NCBI GenBank assembly: GCA_946699065.1
Contig: CAMPDV010000117.1
Coordinates: 620,001 to 684,000 of the forward strand
Origin: Loxodes magnus
Taxonomy: Eukaryota; Ciliophora; Karyorelictea; Loxodida; Loxodidae
Reading direction: 5' to 3'
Length of the DNA stretch: 64,000 bases
This document shows, piece after piece, positions 13,506 to 27,020 of the stretch. The translations under genes were made by a program, and so were the position numbers. Each line of letters starts with the position of its first letter. The first letter of the stretch is position 1. Under the pieces are notes generated by a model. It ran no database searches. It had not been told where the DNA came from and worked only from the letters and a program-made list of their open reading frames with translations.

Positions 13506-15879
13506 TATTCGAAAAATATTTTAGTTATTTTTAAGGTAAGCTATTCTTAATATTGATTAAGATTGTTAATATTGTAGTATTGATATTTAGTTTTAGTAAA
13601 ATATTGATGCTATATAAAGCTTTTAAGTCTATTTATTTTCTCATTAATCTTTCTTTATTACTTTTATTTATTAAGAAAATCTTTTTATATTTTCTAAAAA
13701 GAAAAAATTTAAATTTCTATTTGATATAATACTAAAGTAGCATTTCAACTAGAAAGTTAAAAGATCTTAAAATTAGACTTTTAAAACTAGCAATAGATAA
13801 AATTTAGTTAAAAATAATTTAATTTATTTGAAACTATTTCTGTTAAATTGGTAAGCTCATTATAGATATGAGAAGAAAGAAAGAGATAAGGATTCCAATA
13901 TAAAAATTAATTTTATGAATTCATTAATAAGAAAATTAAATAATAAATAAATTTAAATCTTTATATGATTTATTATCTAAAAGAAACTACTTTACTAAAA
14001 AAGCAAATCTAATTAGTTTACATTAAAAACAGAAATAAAAGTTTAAGAAAGAGTATAAAGGAAAGTTTACATAAAACAAATAGATGATAAACAAATATTG
14101 CTATAAATTAAATATATATCTCGAAGGATTAAGCTTTAAAAATAAATTTATTACAGATAAACACTATTTAAGTAATAAATAAACTAAAAATTAAAGAATT
14201 GATTTCTTATAAGAGAAAATATAATTTTACAAATATAAAGCAGCTATTAAATGTAATCAAAATCTAATTTGTCTAAGAACTAATTTAATAAGTTAAGAAT
14301 CAACCAAAATTAAAAAAATTAAAAACCTATAGCAAATAAATTAATATTGGCATCCCTAAAATTCTATTATTAATATTATTATGTTTAACTTTTTAACTTT
14401 AATCTTGACGTAACTGATTAACCTTAAACTTTAGCAGATTCCATTAAAATTAAAGCCTTTTTATGATGGTTTTTTTTATGAGAAGAATAAATACTTAAGC
14501 ACATATTTTAAAATAATAACAATGCTACTTTCTTAGTTGCTATGAAACTATTAGCAAATTAGATTAGATAAAATGTTTATCAGTAAAAATAGATAAAGAT
14601 GTAATAATTGTTAGCGATTAAAATGAATAGATAAAATATATACACAATAACGTATAAGAAATTATAAAGAAAGCAAAAGAAATCTTTTTATTATTAAAAG
14701 AGTTGAAAGCTATTTTAAATTAATTTTATTTGCAATCATCATAAAATTGTATATCTATTTATTAAAATTAAAGGTAAAGCTTAACTTAGTAAAATTTTAC
14801 ATTTATTTTTATTCATTTTATTTAAATTCTTAATCAGTTTACTTAAAGATATTTTATAAAAGTGTCGTTTATGAAATGGGATATTAAGATGCTGAATAAA
14901 AATTAATAAAAACACATAATTTAGAATCAACAGCCAATAAAGAGATCTTCAAGTACTTTTTAATAAAAAGACATATTAATAAAATTTAATAATCAATAAA
15001 TAAATTTTAGGAATAGAATAATAGATTTATGAAATTTTATACATTAATTTGATTTTCTAAATCAAACTGCTAGCAAAGAATTAAAATGGAAATTAAGAAA
15101 ATTCCTTCTAAAAGTTAAAAAGAATTAAAAATAAAAACGTCTAATGTAAAAAAAATTATTTATACATAAAAAGCATTTAATTTCAGTCATATAAGTGAAC
15201 ACATTCAATCAATTAAGTGACTTGAAAGAAGCTTTAAGTTTATGATTATTGAATATGCACTAAACTAGCACCACAATACAATCTCACTAGTAGAATCTTG
15301 CTTATTTTTTAATTTATTGTACTATTATAGTAAATTCTATTTTAAGCAGTTTCAATTTATTTCTGGATATTATTTTAGATTAAGCTATTTCTATTTTGCT
15401 ATATAATTCAAAAATTTATTTATATCCCACTTTTGTGACAAGAGTTTTGAAAAAATTTATTCATGCTTGCTTAGGTTTTGCATTGCTTTTACAAGTTTTT
15501 TAACCTATTTTTAAAGTTAAATTCTACTTTAATTAGTTATTAAGAATTAATTTTGATTTTTGAAAATTTTAGAAACCTCTTTGCTTAATACAGATTTTTT
15601 CTATTTTCTATACTTTTCTTCAGAGATTGGAGTTAAAGCATTTTATTTGGCCTACCTTTTACAAATGAAACATATTAAGATGAAATATGTATCTATTTAT
15701 TAAAATTTTTTAAAAATGCTTAGGTAATTTTTAAATTTTAAGTTAAAAATGAAAGATGTTTTAATATTTAAGTTAGGTAGATTAAATAATATAAATTTTT
15801 ATTACTACAGTACTAATATTAAGTTTATGAATAAATTTCTTTACAATCTACCAAATATTTTATTATATATTATATAAAA
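13506..15879. other. AT-rich stretch, no gene recognised
   Basis: Long A/T-rich region with no frame I would call. A-rich runs at 13.9-15.2 kb have lysine/glutamine-like composition in several frames but frequent TGA and no motif. Confidence 0.45.
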
Positions 15880-16315
15880 TGGATGTCGGCCGCGTCAGAT
15901 TAATTAGTAGGTAATCTGGTGCAGTGTATACTGCATTGTGAGTAATCTCGCACTAGATGCCACCACGGGGAAGGGCGGATAACTCGGAAGAGACATACCT
16001 AATTACCCCAAGGGTTCTCTCTAGCAGTATGAAAGATTGACTGACGGGCCTTCTAATTACCGACTTAATAACTAATTCTTATTTGGACCTTATTCAAGAA
16101 GACTGAAGTATTTGACTCAAGATTTAAGAATAAATTTTAATAAGAAGATTCCCCATTTGGGGAAGTTGACATGACTCATCGGACCTTTAGAATTTTAACA
16201 AGAAACATGAGATCATTTTTCTTAATATTAAATATTAATATTGAAAGAGCTGACGCCAATGAGGTGCTACGCACTCTATAATCATTTTTATTTATTTATT
16301 TTATCATAATTTAAT
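15880..16315 (+). mobile_element. SINE-like retroposon, family 1 (copy A)
   Basis: Best-preserved long copy. The head has GTAGGTAATC, the perfect hairpin TGCAGTGTATACTGCA and GATGCCACCACG. The body has GGTTCTCTCTAGCAGTATGA, a DNA block also found at 49.58 kb. The end is a hairpin with the loop core AATGAGGTGCTACGC, then TTTATTTATTTATT. The tail closely matches that of the RT-bearing LINE at 62.66-62.71 kb. Confidence 0.75.
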
Positions 16316-16319
16316 TTGA

Positions 16320-16553
16320 AAGCCATACTTAATCTAAGAGGGAAGAGGAAAGGGACATCTTCATCAGAGCTTGGGAAAGGAAGTACCAATAATAAATTTT
16401 TGTCTTCCTTTGCTTTGTTTTTACTCTGTGATGCAACCTACATTTTTGAAGATCTTAAGTAGTATTTATTTTTATATATATTTGAACAGTAAAAGGGCTG
16501 TACACTATCGAAGTGCTGGCATACTCTAATCTCCTTTCTTATATATAATTTAA
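16320..16553 (+). mobile_element. SINE-like retroposon, family 2 (copy H)
   Basis: Contains CATCTTCATCAGAG and a CTTCCTTTGCTTTG block shared with the 51.5-52.0 kb element. It ends with a GGGCTGTACACTATCGAAGT hairpin, the same 3' architecture as family 1. It sits directly between family-1 copies A and C, all on the plus strand. Confidence 0.6.
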
Positions 16554-16554
16554 A

Positions 16555-16840
16555 AATGGATGGTGGTGCTTTAGTCAGTCGAGTAGGTAATCCAGTTCAA
16601 TATAGACTGAATTACGAGTATTTCTCTAATAGATATCACCACGAATAAGTAAGGTTGTTCCCTTTGTGTGATATGTCTTATCTATTCTTGGGTTATATCA
16701 AATAGTACGAGAAGCCTGCTAATAATTCAGCATTAGTACTTTGAATGATGAATACTAAGAACAGGGTACAAAGTCCTCCTATTTTCACATGTCATTATTT
16801 TGAGCAGGAGTTGGAAAAACCTAAAAAACGACTGAGAACA
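16555..16840 (+). mobile_element. SINE-like retroposon, family 1 (copy C)
   Basis: The head has GTCAGTCGAGTAGGTAATCC, an imperfect TTCA...TGAA hairpin and TATCACCACGA. The opening GGTGGTG could pair with CACCAC about 85 bases later, as in a tRNA acceptor stem, but clover-leaf arms are not convincing. The body shares GAGCAGGAGTTGGAAA with copy D. No LINE-type tail is obvious, so the 3' end is uncertain. Confidence 0.6.
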
Positions 16841-17855
16841 ACTATAAAATTAAGTTTTTATTTAAAAGAATTTAATTTGAATATGTCATTTAACATAATA
16901 GATGAAAATTTTTCTTATTCCTTCTAGCTCCAGCTTTCTTAAAAAAATTTAAACAGCTTATAGAAAGTAATTAATTTTCATTCGAAAAACGGAGAAAAAA
17001 GAAAATATGATCCAGCAAAGGAAAAATAAATAAAGATAATGTGAATCAAGAGTTGCAAGAGCAGAAGCAAAGAACCAGCCAACGATGAAATTGATGTAAA
17101 TCTATAATTTTAATAAATATTAAACATACTGAAATAGAACCAGAAGTATTTGAGAGCATCAAAGATTAGGTGAAATTAGAAACATTTCTAGACAATTATT
17201 AGCAGTAAAATTTGGTTTCTTTTATTAATCGTGATGATATTAATAATGCTAGATCACGCTATATTGTTTAAAAATAAAATAAATTTTTTACCTTAGAAAT
17301 TAACAATTTCAACATATATTCTAAATTATGAAATAAACAAATTCAATTTCATATAATGAGATTTTTTAATATTTTGCTCAAAGAATTACAATTTAAATTA
17401 TAAATAATATTTTTCTAGCTAAGAAATGAATTAATAGTTTTATAGAGGCTAGGCAACTGTTTTAATAGAAAATTAAAAAATTAACGTTAAAAAATATAAA
17501 AAATAAATATAAAACGTTATAATTATTACTTATTTTTATTAATAATATTTTTTTTATTAATGTTAATTTATATTAATTTATGTTATATAATTTTGCTTAA
17601 TAATTTATGAAAAATTTGTAATTTTCTTATTATCATACTTAAAATAAGAGATTTTCTGGTTAAATTTCTTTTTTCTCATTTTCCTCTATAAAATTTTAAT
17701 TTAGTATTTAGTTTCAGTCAAATAGATAAATTAAAAAAAATGAGATTTTATTTTTTTTAATTTAATATGTTAATTGCATAGATTAAAGAACCCTAAAGCA
17801 ATTAATTTTTTATAATTAGATTTTTAAAAATTTATAATATAACATAATATAAAAT
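16841..17855. other. AT-rich spacer, no gene recognised
   Basis: Possibly the degraded 3' part of copy C at the left; otherwise nothing supported. Confidence 0.4.
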
Positions 17856-18185
17856 ATAAATTAACGTGGCTTCGACGTTATTAGTTTAACCTTAATTTTA
17901 ATTGTTCAATACTGATAAATAGGATACTTCTTGAAAAATGCAGTCATGGCAGGTTGGATCTCTAAGCACTACCAAGGCAATGCTCACATATCTTCCCAAA
18001 TCAGATTTCAAAGACAAATAATCGTCAAAATTAGGATTATTACATTCCAAATACTGAGGATCAGCAAGAAGACATAATCGATTGTTGGCACTTAACCTCT
18101 GAAAAATCTGTCCTTTTCTTCATTCCTCGATTCATGCCTTAAAATTCTGCAGAGGTTCAACCTACTTAAGCATGCTAAATCTTGG
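17856..18185 (-). mobile_element. SINE-like retroposon, family 2 (copy J)
   Basis: Minus-strand copy resembling the 51.5-52.0 kb element: TTTCAGAGGTTAAGTGCC, a TGTCTTCTTGCTG block, CTGCCATG, and one TATCAGTATTGAACA unit before the end. The 3' hairpin is TAACGTCGAAGCCACGTTA (positions about 17861-17880), a perfect six-base stem. It differs in sequence but not in shape from the other tails. Confidence 0.6.
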
Positions 18186-18591
18186 AAATATCCATCATAA
18201 TATCTAAAATTGTATAATATTATTTAAAGCATTTTAATTAAATTTTAGATTTAAATTTAATTAGAAAAAAAAAATTAAATATTGTAACTAATATGAAAAG
18301 CCGAACATTTTACTGAATTTTATAATATTTAGGGTAGTTATTATATTTTATAATGTTATCTTTTATTATTTTATGCTTAAAAAACTCATTAATTTCTATA
18401 TTTTCTTCTTAATTAAAATTATAAATTAACTTATTTTGATATTTTTTAATCTATTTAAAAAATAAACTTTAGTATTATAATTATTTAATTTTTCTATATA
18501 TAAATAAAATATTAAAAATTAAAGCTATTTTTGATTTAAATATAGAATTAATAGAATAATTGTCTAAGTTTTAATAATTTTTTTATTAAAA

Positions 18592-19200
18592 AATGATAGA
18601 CAGCTTAAAAAAAGCTTTTTATCATATCCTCAAAGCAATAGAGAAAGTAAGAAGAGTCAATTTTAAAATATATATAGTCTTCTAATTAACCTTCTTCTTA
18701 ATAAAATGTAATAAATGACTTATAAAGATAGTAATGAGAAAAAAGTAGTTATATGAAATTTCAATTACTATAAAGAAGTTAAGAAAAAGAAAGAAAATTA
18801 TCTTGCAACAAACAGAATTTAAATTTGAATTTGGATTGAAGTAAATGAACGATACTCAACATTTGTTAACGGTCGACAACCTACATGAAAAATTATAAAA
18901 ATTTAAGAATTATTGTAAAAGGTCTTAGCATGACTGAAGTTAAAAGAAAATAAACAGAAATAAGACTGATAATCTGATAAAGATATAAAGCACTTTCTTT
19001 AACATATCAGAAGACTAAAGCAGCCAATCTTAAAAAAAGCAATAAAAGCAAATAAAACTGAGAAATTTTAATAAAAAATATAAGAAAATTAATAAAAATT
19101 AAAAATTAAAAATTTAAATAGAACTAAAGAATATAAAATCGATCCAAAAGTAGTAGAAGAAGAAATGATAAGTAAGTCTTTAAGAAATTAGAAATAAATA
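18592..19200 (+). pseudogene. Decayed ORF1 (retroposon gag-like) relic
   Basis: Begins with a frame reading LKKAFY right after its start, matching the N-terminus of the intact ORF1 at 47972 (MEGLKKAFY). Downstream Lys/Glu/Gln-rich sequence is interrupted by TGA codons and frame changes. Identification rests mainly on the short N-terminal match. Confidence 0.45.
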
Positions 19201-20520
19201 AAAATTAAAAAGAAATTTTTTACTGTGAAATAAATTATTTTTTATCTTTATTGCTATAAATTCAGCAGAAATAAATAAATATCAAATTCAAGAATAATAA
19301 AGAAAGAAAAGATAGTTTATGTTTAATCTTTGAATTTATTGAATAATGGATTAAATAATTTTAAAAGATTTAAAATTTTAAAATATTTTATTATTTCAGA
19401 AATTATTTTAATAAATGTAAAAGATTAATTTTCAAATTTTACTTTAAATCAAATTCTATAAAATTTATTAATTTGAATAAAATTAATAAATAAGCTTTAA
19501 TTGAGGAAAATTTTTTAATTATATTATTAAATTTTCTTTTAATTGCTTTTTTTATGAAATATTTTTAAACTTTTCTTTTAATTTATTTTATAAACATGAA
19601 AATGATTTAATTAAATTGATCATTTCAATAATAATTTAAAGAAGCATCTTTCATCTTTCACAAAATATTTGGATATAGAATTAAATTTAATTATGTTTAT
19701 TGATATTAGAAATTCTTTTAGGAAGATAAATTATTGTTCTTATCATTAAGGTTAATCTAATTCATAGTACATTCATAGTCTAAATCAATTAAACTCTATA
19801 GATTTGACTATATATTTCCAAAGCTTAAGATTACTCAAGATCTAATTAAATTATCTTGTAATTATAAGTTTTAATTAATATCTGCTTCATTCTAACTAAA
19901 TAAAGTGAATTTTTAATTAAAAAATTTAAATAAATAGCAAAATAATTAGATTTAATAGATGAATCATTATAATATTTTAAAATTGAACTAGATTAAATAA
20001 ACAAACACATAAATATAAATTTCATATCATTTTTCATTAAATTAAAGTCGAAACTTAACTTATAATTTAAAATAATATTTAGATTTAAAATATTGTAATA
20101 AAAATCCTAATAAGAGCTAAATTTATTTTAAATATTTTTAGATAGATTTAGAATAAATATAAATAATTTATAAGAAGTAAATTTATAAGAAGTAAATTTT
20201 AACTTTTTATTTATTATATCATACTTAAAATAATTAAAAATTAATTATAACTTAAAAAAGCTAAATTATTTTAATTTTTTCTATTTTATTTTAAATTATG
20301 AATGATAAAAATATTATTAACTTAAAAACTTTGGACAGTCAATTTATTTATTTCGTTGCTTCAATTTTATTTATAATAAATATTTTAAAAAATAAATTAA
20401 TTTTATTTTTATTAAAAAATTACATATACTATATAAAATTTTCTAAGTTTAATTATTATTTAATAAGAATTAAAATATTATTAATTATACTATAATATTA
20501 AATTTAATTTTCCCATTATA
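19201..20520. other. AT-rich stretch, no gene recognised
   Basis: Nothing supported. The short open frame at 20.3-20.5 kb is Ile/Leu/Lys/Asn low-complexity sequence of the kind expected from random AT-rich DNA. Confidence 0.45.
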
Positions 20521-20765
20521 AAATTTTTCAACCTCATCCGGAAGAAAGCATTAGATGCTCTGTATTGTTTAATAAAAATTCTATATGCCCCCAATTTTAG
20601 CAAGATTGGGAACTCAGGTTTTTCCTGGTTTTCCATCTTCTTCTTTATGACATTGGTCTAGTCAAAGCTTTTATGATTTTTTATTTATCTCCACTTGGAC
20701 TGTAAACATTCTATTCCGTCTTGCTTCTTCTTGTTTATTGCTATTATAATTGTTAATTATAACTA
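20521..20765 (-). other. GC-richer islet, possible retroelement fragment
   Basis: A ~240-bp islet with clearly higher G+C. On the minus strand an ATG near 20632 opens MENQEKPEFPILLKLG and then a basic stretch, without TGA. Its length and composition resemble the retroposon ORFs of this window, but no shared motif was found. Confidence 0.3.
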
Positions 20766-21028
20766 TGTTAAATCTTGGATCTTTTAATATAATATGTCGC
20801 ATAATTAAAATTAAAAAAAAATCAGATTGAATATCTAAAGAATTAAATTAAATTAATTTCATCTAAGAATAGAAAATTTTTAACTAAAAATCTAATGTTT
20901 AAATCTAAAATTAGAAGAATCTCATTTTAATGCACTATAAATAGATCTTAATTAATTTATCTTAATAAAATATGCTTTAAATTTATTATTTATTTTTAAA
21001 TTCATATAATTTATTTTAGTTTATGAGT

Positions 21029-22231
21029 TCAAGATTCAAAATATACTACGTTTGAATATAGAAATTCATCCATATCCAAAACAGCTTCTAATTGCTCTTT
21101 TTGTCCTCTACTTCCTTGGAAATTAACTACAATCTTAGCTGGAAATTCGTATGTATATCTTTGCTAGCATCCTCCTCCGTTATACTTTTTATATAGTTAA
21201 TCTATTTAAGGTTAAACTTTATTATCTAATTCTTGTTACAAAAGCTTTTTTATATCCTTTTAACCTTTAGGCTATGAATATGAGGAAAAATCTAGTACAC
21301 AGCAAGCTTAGAAACTTGGATGTCCTTCCAAATAATGTATAGCTCCCATTCTATAAGTAATATTATAAATGTTTGCTCTATGTCCTCTTGAAGGAACACC
21401 ATCATCAGAAATTAAACTCGTTATGCATCCAAAAGGCGAATATTTTCCATAACTACAGTTTTCTCCAGTAGAAAACGGATTATCAGCATGCTTATCCATT
21501 CTTTTCGAATAATTTTATCGATCAGAACCTACATGACCTACTAAGTTATTCTAAACTGAATCTTTAGCATGATCTATGCAAGCTTGATGAATTTATTCAT
21601 TCCAAATCAAAGGTTTCAAAGACTCTTATTTTTTTAAATATTCAATTGCTTCTTTACATGCTGCAACACCTTCTTTAGTCACTAGATTACCAAAATCATA
21701 CCTTAATCTAAATTCTTAAAAAAATGGTAATAAATCTTCAATGAGTTCTGCAGCAAACTATGGATAAACTCTACAAATGTTTTGAGCCCAAAATATTTCT
21801 CTATCTTTTTAATTGACATTTGATGGAACAGTATCACGAATTTTGCTAGCTTTAAAAACAGCCTTCATGTCTATGATGTCCTAAATATGTTATTTAGGAT
21901 TTCTATTAGGAGGAATAAACATCGAAAGACTTATCTATTGTTTTCTACTATCTTTTATAACTTCTTGCTTACTTTTGCTTTTTTGCTCTTATTTACTTTC
22001 TGCATTTTCCTATTTTTTATTTTTATTTGTTTCTTCTTTTTATTTTTATTTCGTTTCCTCGTTTTTTTATTAATTTTTATCTTATTTTTAACTTTCTTTT
22101 TTTACTTCTTATTAGATCTCTTTTTTAGTCTCCTGCTGCTATGGAACTTCATATTTCTGGGACTTTTTATGATCCTCTATCTCGGAAGATTCTTTTTTTT
22201 ATTTTTGTTAGGGTTTACAACAATTTCCCAT
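21029..22231 (-). CDS. CAP/SCP-domain protein, MGNCC start (copy A2)
   Basis: Intronless frame of 400 residues, TAA/TAG = Gln, TGA stop. It starts MGNCC (predicted myristoylation plus palmitoylation). An ~85-residue linker follows that is almost entirely Lys, Gln, Glu and Ser. From about residue 90 it is nearly identical to copy A1: FKASK block, GHVGS, GENCSYG, DDGVPSRGHR and YRMGA. DNA identity with 3070-4098 is high from the stop to ~21925 and then ends abruptly, so the linker has been replaced or grown independently. The canonical CAP signature is intact. Probably a membrane-anchored CAP protein with a long charged tether. Confidence 0.9.
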
Positions 22232-25200
22232 TTTTTATAATTTGATTAAAGTTTTAACGAAAACACAAAAGAAGATTTTAAAGTCATTTTCTTTGTTTTG
22301 AATAAGATAAAAGTTAAATAATCAAAAAAAATGGATACCTTAAAATAGTTAGTAATTAACTAGTTACATTTTCTATATTATTTATTTAATTAAATCTAAT
22401 TATATTTCTATACGAAGGCTAAGCTTTCACTTTATTTTTTTTGACAGGAAGATAGAAAAATTTTAAAATGAATATTGATCTAAAAGAGGAAAAATTAAAG
22501 AAACAAATTAATGGATAAATAAACGAAATAATTAGATTAAATTTCTTAAAAGTATCTTAAAGTCTTAATTAATAAAGCAACAAATAAATTTCAAAAGAGA
22601 GCTATTAATGCTATGATAATCAAGTAAATGTTATTAAAATTTAAATTTTTACTAGATTTTTGCTAAGCGAAAAACTAAAAAATTGCTTTAATTCTAAAAA
22701 CTAAGAAAAATCAGTATTAAAAATAAATTTAATAAAAGATGATAAATAATAAAGAGAAAGAATTTTATATTTTAAAATGAGATTCTCACTTATAAAAATT
22801 AAAAATAACTAAAAAATCAAATGAAGTTAAAAATTAAAAATTTAATAAATTAATTAAACTTAAAAAAATTTAGAAATAATAAAAAAAATTGAATATTAAG
22901 TTATGTTTTTATTTAATAATTAAGGCTGAAGCTAAATCAAGAAAGAGAAATTTTTAAGTAAATGTAGGCATTCCTTAGCTTTTATAATATTTAATTATTT
23001 TTATAAAAATAAGTTTAAATCATCTTAAAGTTAATAATAATGATTTATAAATTAAGAAATAAAATTCACAGCTATTAAGTAAAAAAGAATAAAAAATAAA
23101 AATAAATATTCATATTACAAAATGGTAACGTTTAAAAGTAGATATATTAAACTAAGAAAAATGTTAATCATTCTAAAAATATAAACTTAATTTAAATTTA
23201 AGCTTCTAGATTTAATTTTAAATTCTAAAATAAATATTTTTTTATTTTTAAAAATTTAAAATTTTTAAAAAAATTTAGAAGAAAAATAAAAAATTATTAG
23301 ATAAGTTTAATTTTCTTTTGTTTATTAGTGACCTTGAAAGTTTTATTTATAAAATATAAAATAATTCTTTTCTAATATAAATTTTAATTTTATTAACAAA
23401 CTAATTTTTAAATTAAAGAAAAGTCTCTATTATTATCTCGATAACCTTTCGAATAAAAATTAATATAAATTTCTAAATTTTTAAAATTATAAAAATTTAA
23501 ATATAATTAATTTTATCTGCGAATTTTCATATTTGGTACAAAATTAAAGTATTTGATTATAAATTTTCTTATTTAATTTAATATTTCATACATTATCATT
23601 AAAAATAAAAGTCATATAAAAAGATTTAATAAATAAAATTAAGATATAAGTGTAGATAAATCAATAAAATAGTTTAAAATACCTATTTAATAAAATTTAA
23701 ATTAAATTAAATTAAATTAAATTAATTTGTTTAAGAGTGATTTTATATATAGTTAATATAATCCAATAAGATATTAAAGTTTAAAAATTATTTAAATAAA
23801 GCTTTAATGTTTTTCATAAATATAAATAGTTGTTTTACAAATGAAGTCAATTACGAAAGAAAACTATTTTATATTCTAAAAATATTGATAAATAATTATT
23901 TTAATTCAAAAATATTAAATAAAAAATTAATATATAATGATAAATATTTTTCCTTTTATATATATGCAAGCAACAATGTAAATTCATTTAATGTGATTAA
24001 GGGTGACAGATCAATAACTTTCTCAAGATTTTATTATTTTTATCAAATAATTTTAATATTATAAATGTTTATAATAAAAAGTATTTCTAGAAAATAATTT
24101 TATTTATTTTTTAAAGTTATTTTTTCTTAAATAACCTCTAAAGTAAATATAAATTAAATGTAATTTGTAAATTCATTCAAATTCTGGAAATAGATATAAG
24201 AATATTAAATTTTTAGTTTCAATTAAATAAAAAAATACAGATTTGTATATTCTAATTTATTTTATAATTATTAATAATTTGTAAAATATAGAAAGTCAAA
24301 AATTAAGATAAACTTAAAGTTTAATTAATATAAACTTTATTTTAATTTAGATAGAATATATGAAATTAAAATTAAATTAACATTATTTTAATTAACAAAA
24401 TTTAAAATATAAAATCCTCTTTAATAAAGATAATATATTTATCATATTCCATTAAAAAATTTCTAAAATAATTATAAAATATAAAGAAAAAGTTATTAAT
24501 TTCATAAAAATTTATAAATTATTTCAATATATTTAAATTAAATTTAAAGATCGTTTTAATATTCTTTGCTTTAAGTTTTTTTTAATTTTCCTAGCAATAT
24601 TTCCATTCTCACTAATTACAAAAAAACCTTTTTTATAGTTTTGCAATTTCTATATCATCCTAGAGATTAAATATTTTTCAAGGTAAATTTTTATTAAAAA
24701 ATAATTAAAATTTGATTAAATGAAGCAATCAATGAAATAAAAATAATTATATTATTTTATTAATTTTAAATAAAAGAGTGAGGATACTCAAAATGTCCAT
24801 CTTTTAGTTTTATTTTAAAGAAATTTAGAATATATTTTGCTAAATTATTTCTACTTTTGAAAAAAAAAGTAATTTCTTTAAATTTATTAAATAGATTGAA
24901 AGATGGAGATCTTAATCAATCATAAAAATTAAATTTATAAATAGAATGTTTGTTTAATGTATTAACTTAAAGAAGTTGCATTTTGGTAAGTGATTTGTAG
25001 ATTATATTTAAAAATTATTAACCTTGCATTTATTCATATTTCTATTTAATTTTACAATATAATTCTTTATTTTTTCTGTTAAAATTGTAAGCATTAATTA
25101 TGATTCGTAAGGATTTTTAAAATATTTTTATATATCTTATTTTAATTAAAAAAATCTAAAGTTTTTGAGTGTTTCTTTTTAAAAAGTTATTTGTTTAATA

Positions 25201-25937
25201 AAATTAATAAATAATATTAATTAATAAAAAAAAGAAATTGTAAAAAAAAGCTTTAAAATGAGTATTCAGGTCTCTTGGTATAATTTAATGGCTTATTGAG
25301 TTTGATTATAAAAGAATTAAAACTTAGCTATCCGAGGCCCTTGATATCTACATTATTTTGGCTTAAATTTTTTTAAATAAGAAATTTCCAAAAACAATTT
25401 TTGCTTCTATTTAAGATTAAAGGCTTAAATTAAAGAAAAATAATAAAAAATAATTTAAACTTATAAAATAATAAACTGAAATTATATCAAATGAATAATA
25501 ATTTATTAATTTTGCTGAATTTATCAATCTTTAAGTTTATTTATAAAAATTAAATAAAAATACAAATAAAATCTTCAATTTGTTTAAGTTGAAAAAACTA
25601 ATAAAAAATTAAACTCTAATAAAATAAAAAAAACAAAAATTTTTTCATTTTTATTTAATTTTAGATATTTTTTATAAAGATTTTATTAATATTAATAAAA
25701 TTCAAATAATAAAACTTAATTTTAGAAACTAATGAAAAGATTATATGTTTTATAAACAGCTAAAAACTTTAATAATTAAATATTTTATGTTTAATGATAA
25801 ATTTACCCTTTTAATTATTTAAGATTAAAATATTAATTATTTATGTGATTTTATACATTTATTTTCTGGATTAAGATTTCATTTTAGTTTAAATAAAAAT
25901 TTATTTCAGTAAGAAAAATATTTATAAAATTGGATGT
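22232..25937. other. AT-rich desert, no gene recognised
   Basis: 3.7 kb of extreme A/T sequence. Candidate frames such as 23807-24064 are low-complexity Asn/Ile/Lys/Phe. A short direct repeat of AAATT units lies at ~23.70-23.72 kb. Nothing else is supported. Confidence 0.5.
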
Positions 25938-27020
25938 TCAAGGATCGAAGAGAACTATATTTGGATAAAGTAAAGCTTCCGTGTCTAACGTCACTTCGAA
26001 ATTTTCCTTCTATCCGCCACTTCCCTCAAATTCTACCTATAACACTGCTGGAAAACCAAAATCATATTTTTATTGCCAACCTCCTCCTCTATACTTTTTA
26101 ACACACTCGTCTAACTAAGGCTAGACTTTAGCACTAAGTTAATCTTGGATTTACTACTTTATATCACCCTAATCTTTTGGCTATGAATATGTCGAATAGT
26201 TCATAACTCCTATAGCTTTCAAAGCAGGATGACCTTCCATATAACTTAAAGCTCCCATCCTATATTTCTAACTTAAAAGGTTATCTCTGTTTCCTTTCGT
26301 TTTATTTCCATCGTCAATCAGAATGTTTAATACTAATGCAAAAGGCGTGAACTTTCCATAAGTACAGTTTTCTGCAGTATTTAAAGGACTATCGCAATAT
26401 TTATCCATTCGGAATTGGAAGTTCTTTTTATTGCTTCCTACATGTCCGAATAAGTTATTCTAAACGGAATCTTAAGCGTGATCTTTGCATGCTTAATAAA
26501 TGTCGTTATTCCAAATGAGGGGCTATGAAGGCTTTGCATTTTTACATGCTTCAATAGCTGACTTACAAGCTTCGACTCCTTCTTTAGTTTGTTAGTTAAC
26601 ACCTTAATACTTTAAAAGAATTCCTTAGTAAAACTATTGTAAATCTTCTAAGAGTTCGGCAGCAAACAAGGGATAAGCTCGGACGATATTAAGAGCCCAA
26701 AATCTTTCTCTATCGACTTGATTGACGCTTTCAGGAACGGTATCATGTATTTTACTAGCTTTGAAGACAGGAGTGATATCAAGTATATCTTGAGCAGGTA
26801 AATTCGGATTTCTGTTTTCAGGAAGGAAAGTTTTAAGAGAAAAAGGCTTAGGCGGTTCAGGTTCAACTTTAGGTTCTTCTTTTGGTTTTGGAGAATCAAC
26901 TTTTATGGGTATTTGCTACAAGGGTTCTTCCTTTTATCTAACCATTTAAACTTAAGGATTTTAAGCCACAGGCACAGGCTTAGCAATGGTAGTGTTCTTA
27001 CGTTCACAGCAATTACCCAT
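25938..27020 (-). CDS. CAP-like protein, MGNCC start (copy B1)
   Basis: Intronless 360-residue frame with TAA/TAG = Gln and a TGA stop. It starts MGNCC, followed by a Pro/Glu/Lys linker with KPKEEPKVEPEPPKP. The block FKASKIHDTVPESVNQVDRE is shared with B2 and B3. The C-terminal half aligns with the A copies, but the CAP signature is altered: DDGVPSRGHR of A becomes a DDGN-K-KGNR type, losing the signature His. GHVGS and YRMGA are kept. Near-identical DNA to 30107-31105 (inverted) and 45742-46752. Probably still a folded CAP domain whose ion-binding site has changed. Confidence 0.88.

Noticed and set aside
16555-16650. tRNA gene at the head of retroposon copy C
   Set aside because: An acceptor-like GGTGGTG/CACCAC pairing and an A-box-like stretch exist, but D, anticodon and T arms cannot be drawn convincingly and the head differs between copies.
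20298-20495. Short ORFs of Ile/Lys/Asn/Phe such as this one and 23807-24064
   Set aside because: Low-complexity translations expected by chance in very AT-rich DNA; no start context, motif or paralogue.
21887-22240. Hydrophobic plus-strand ORF of 117 codons resembling a membrane protein
   Set aside because: It is the antisense shadow of the Lys/Gln/Glu-rich linker of the minus-strand CAP gene.
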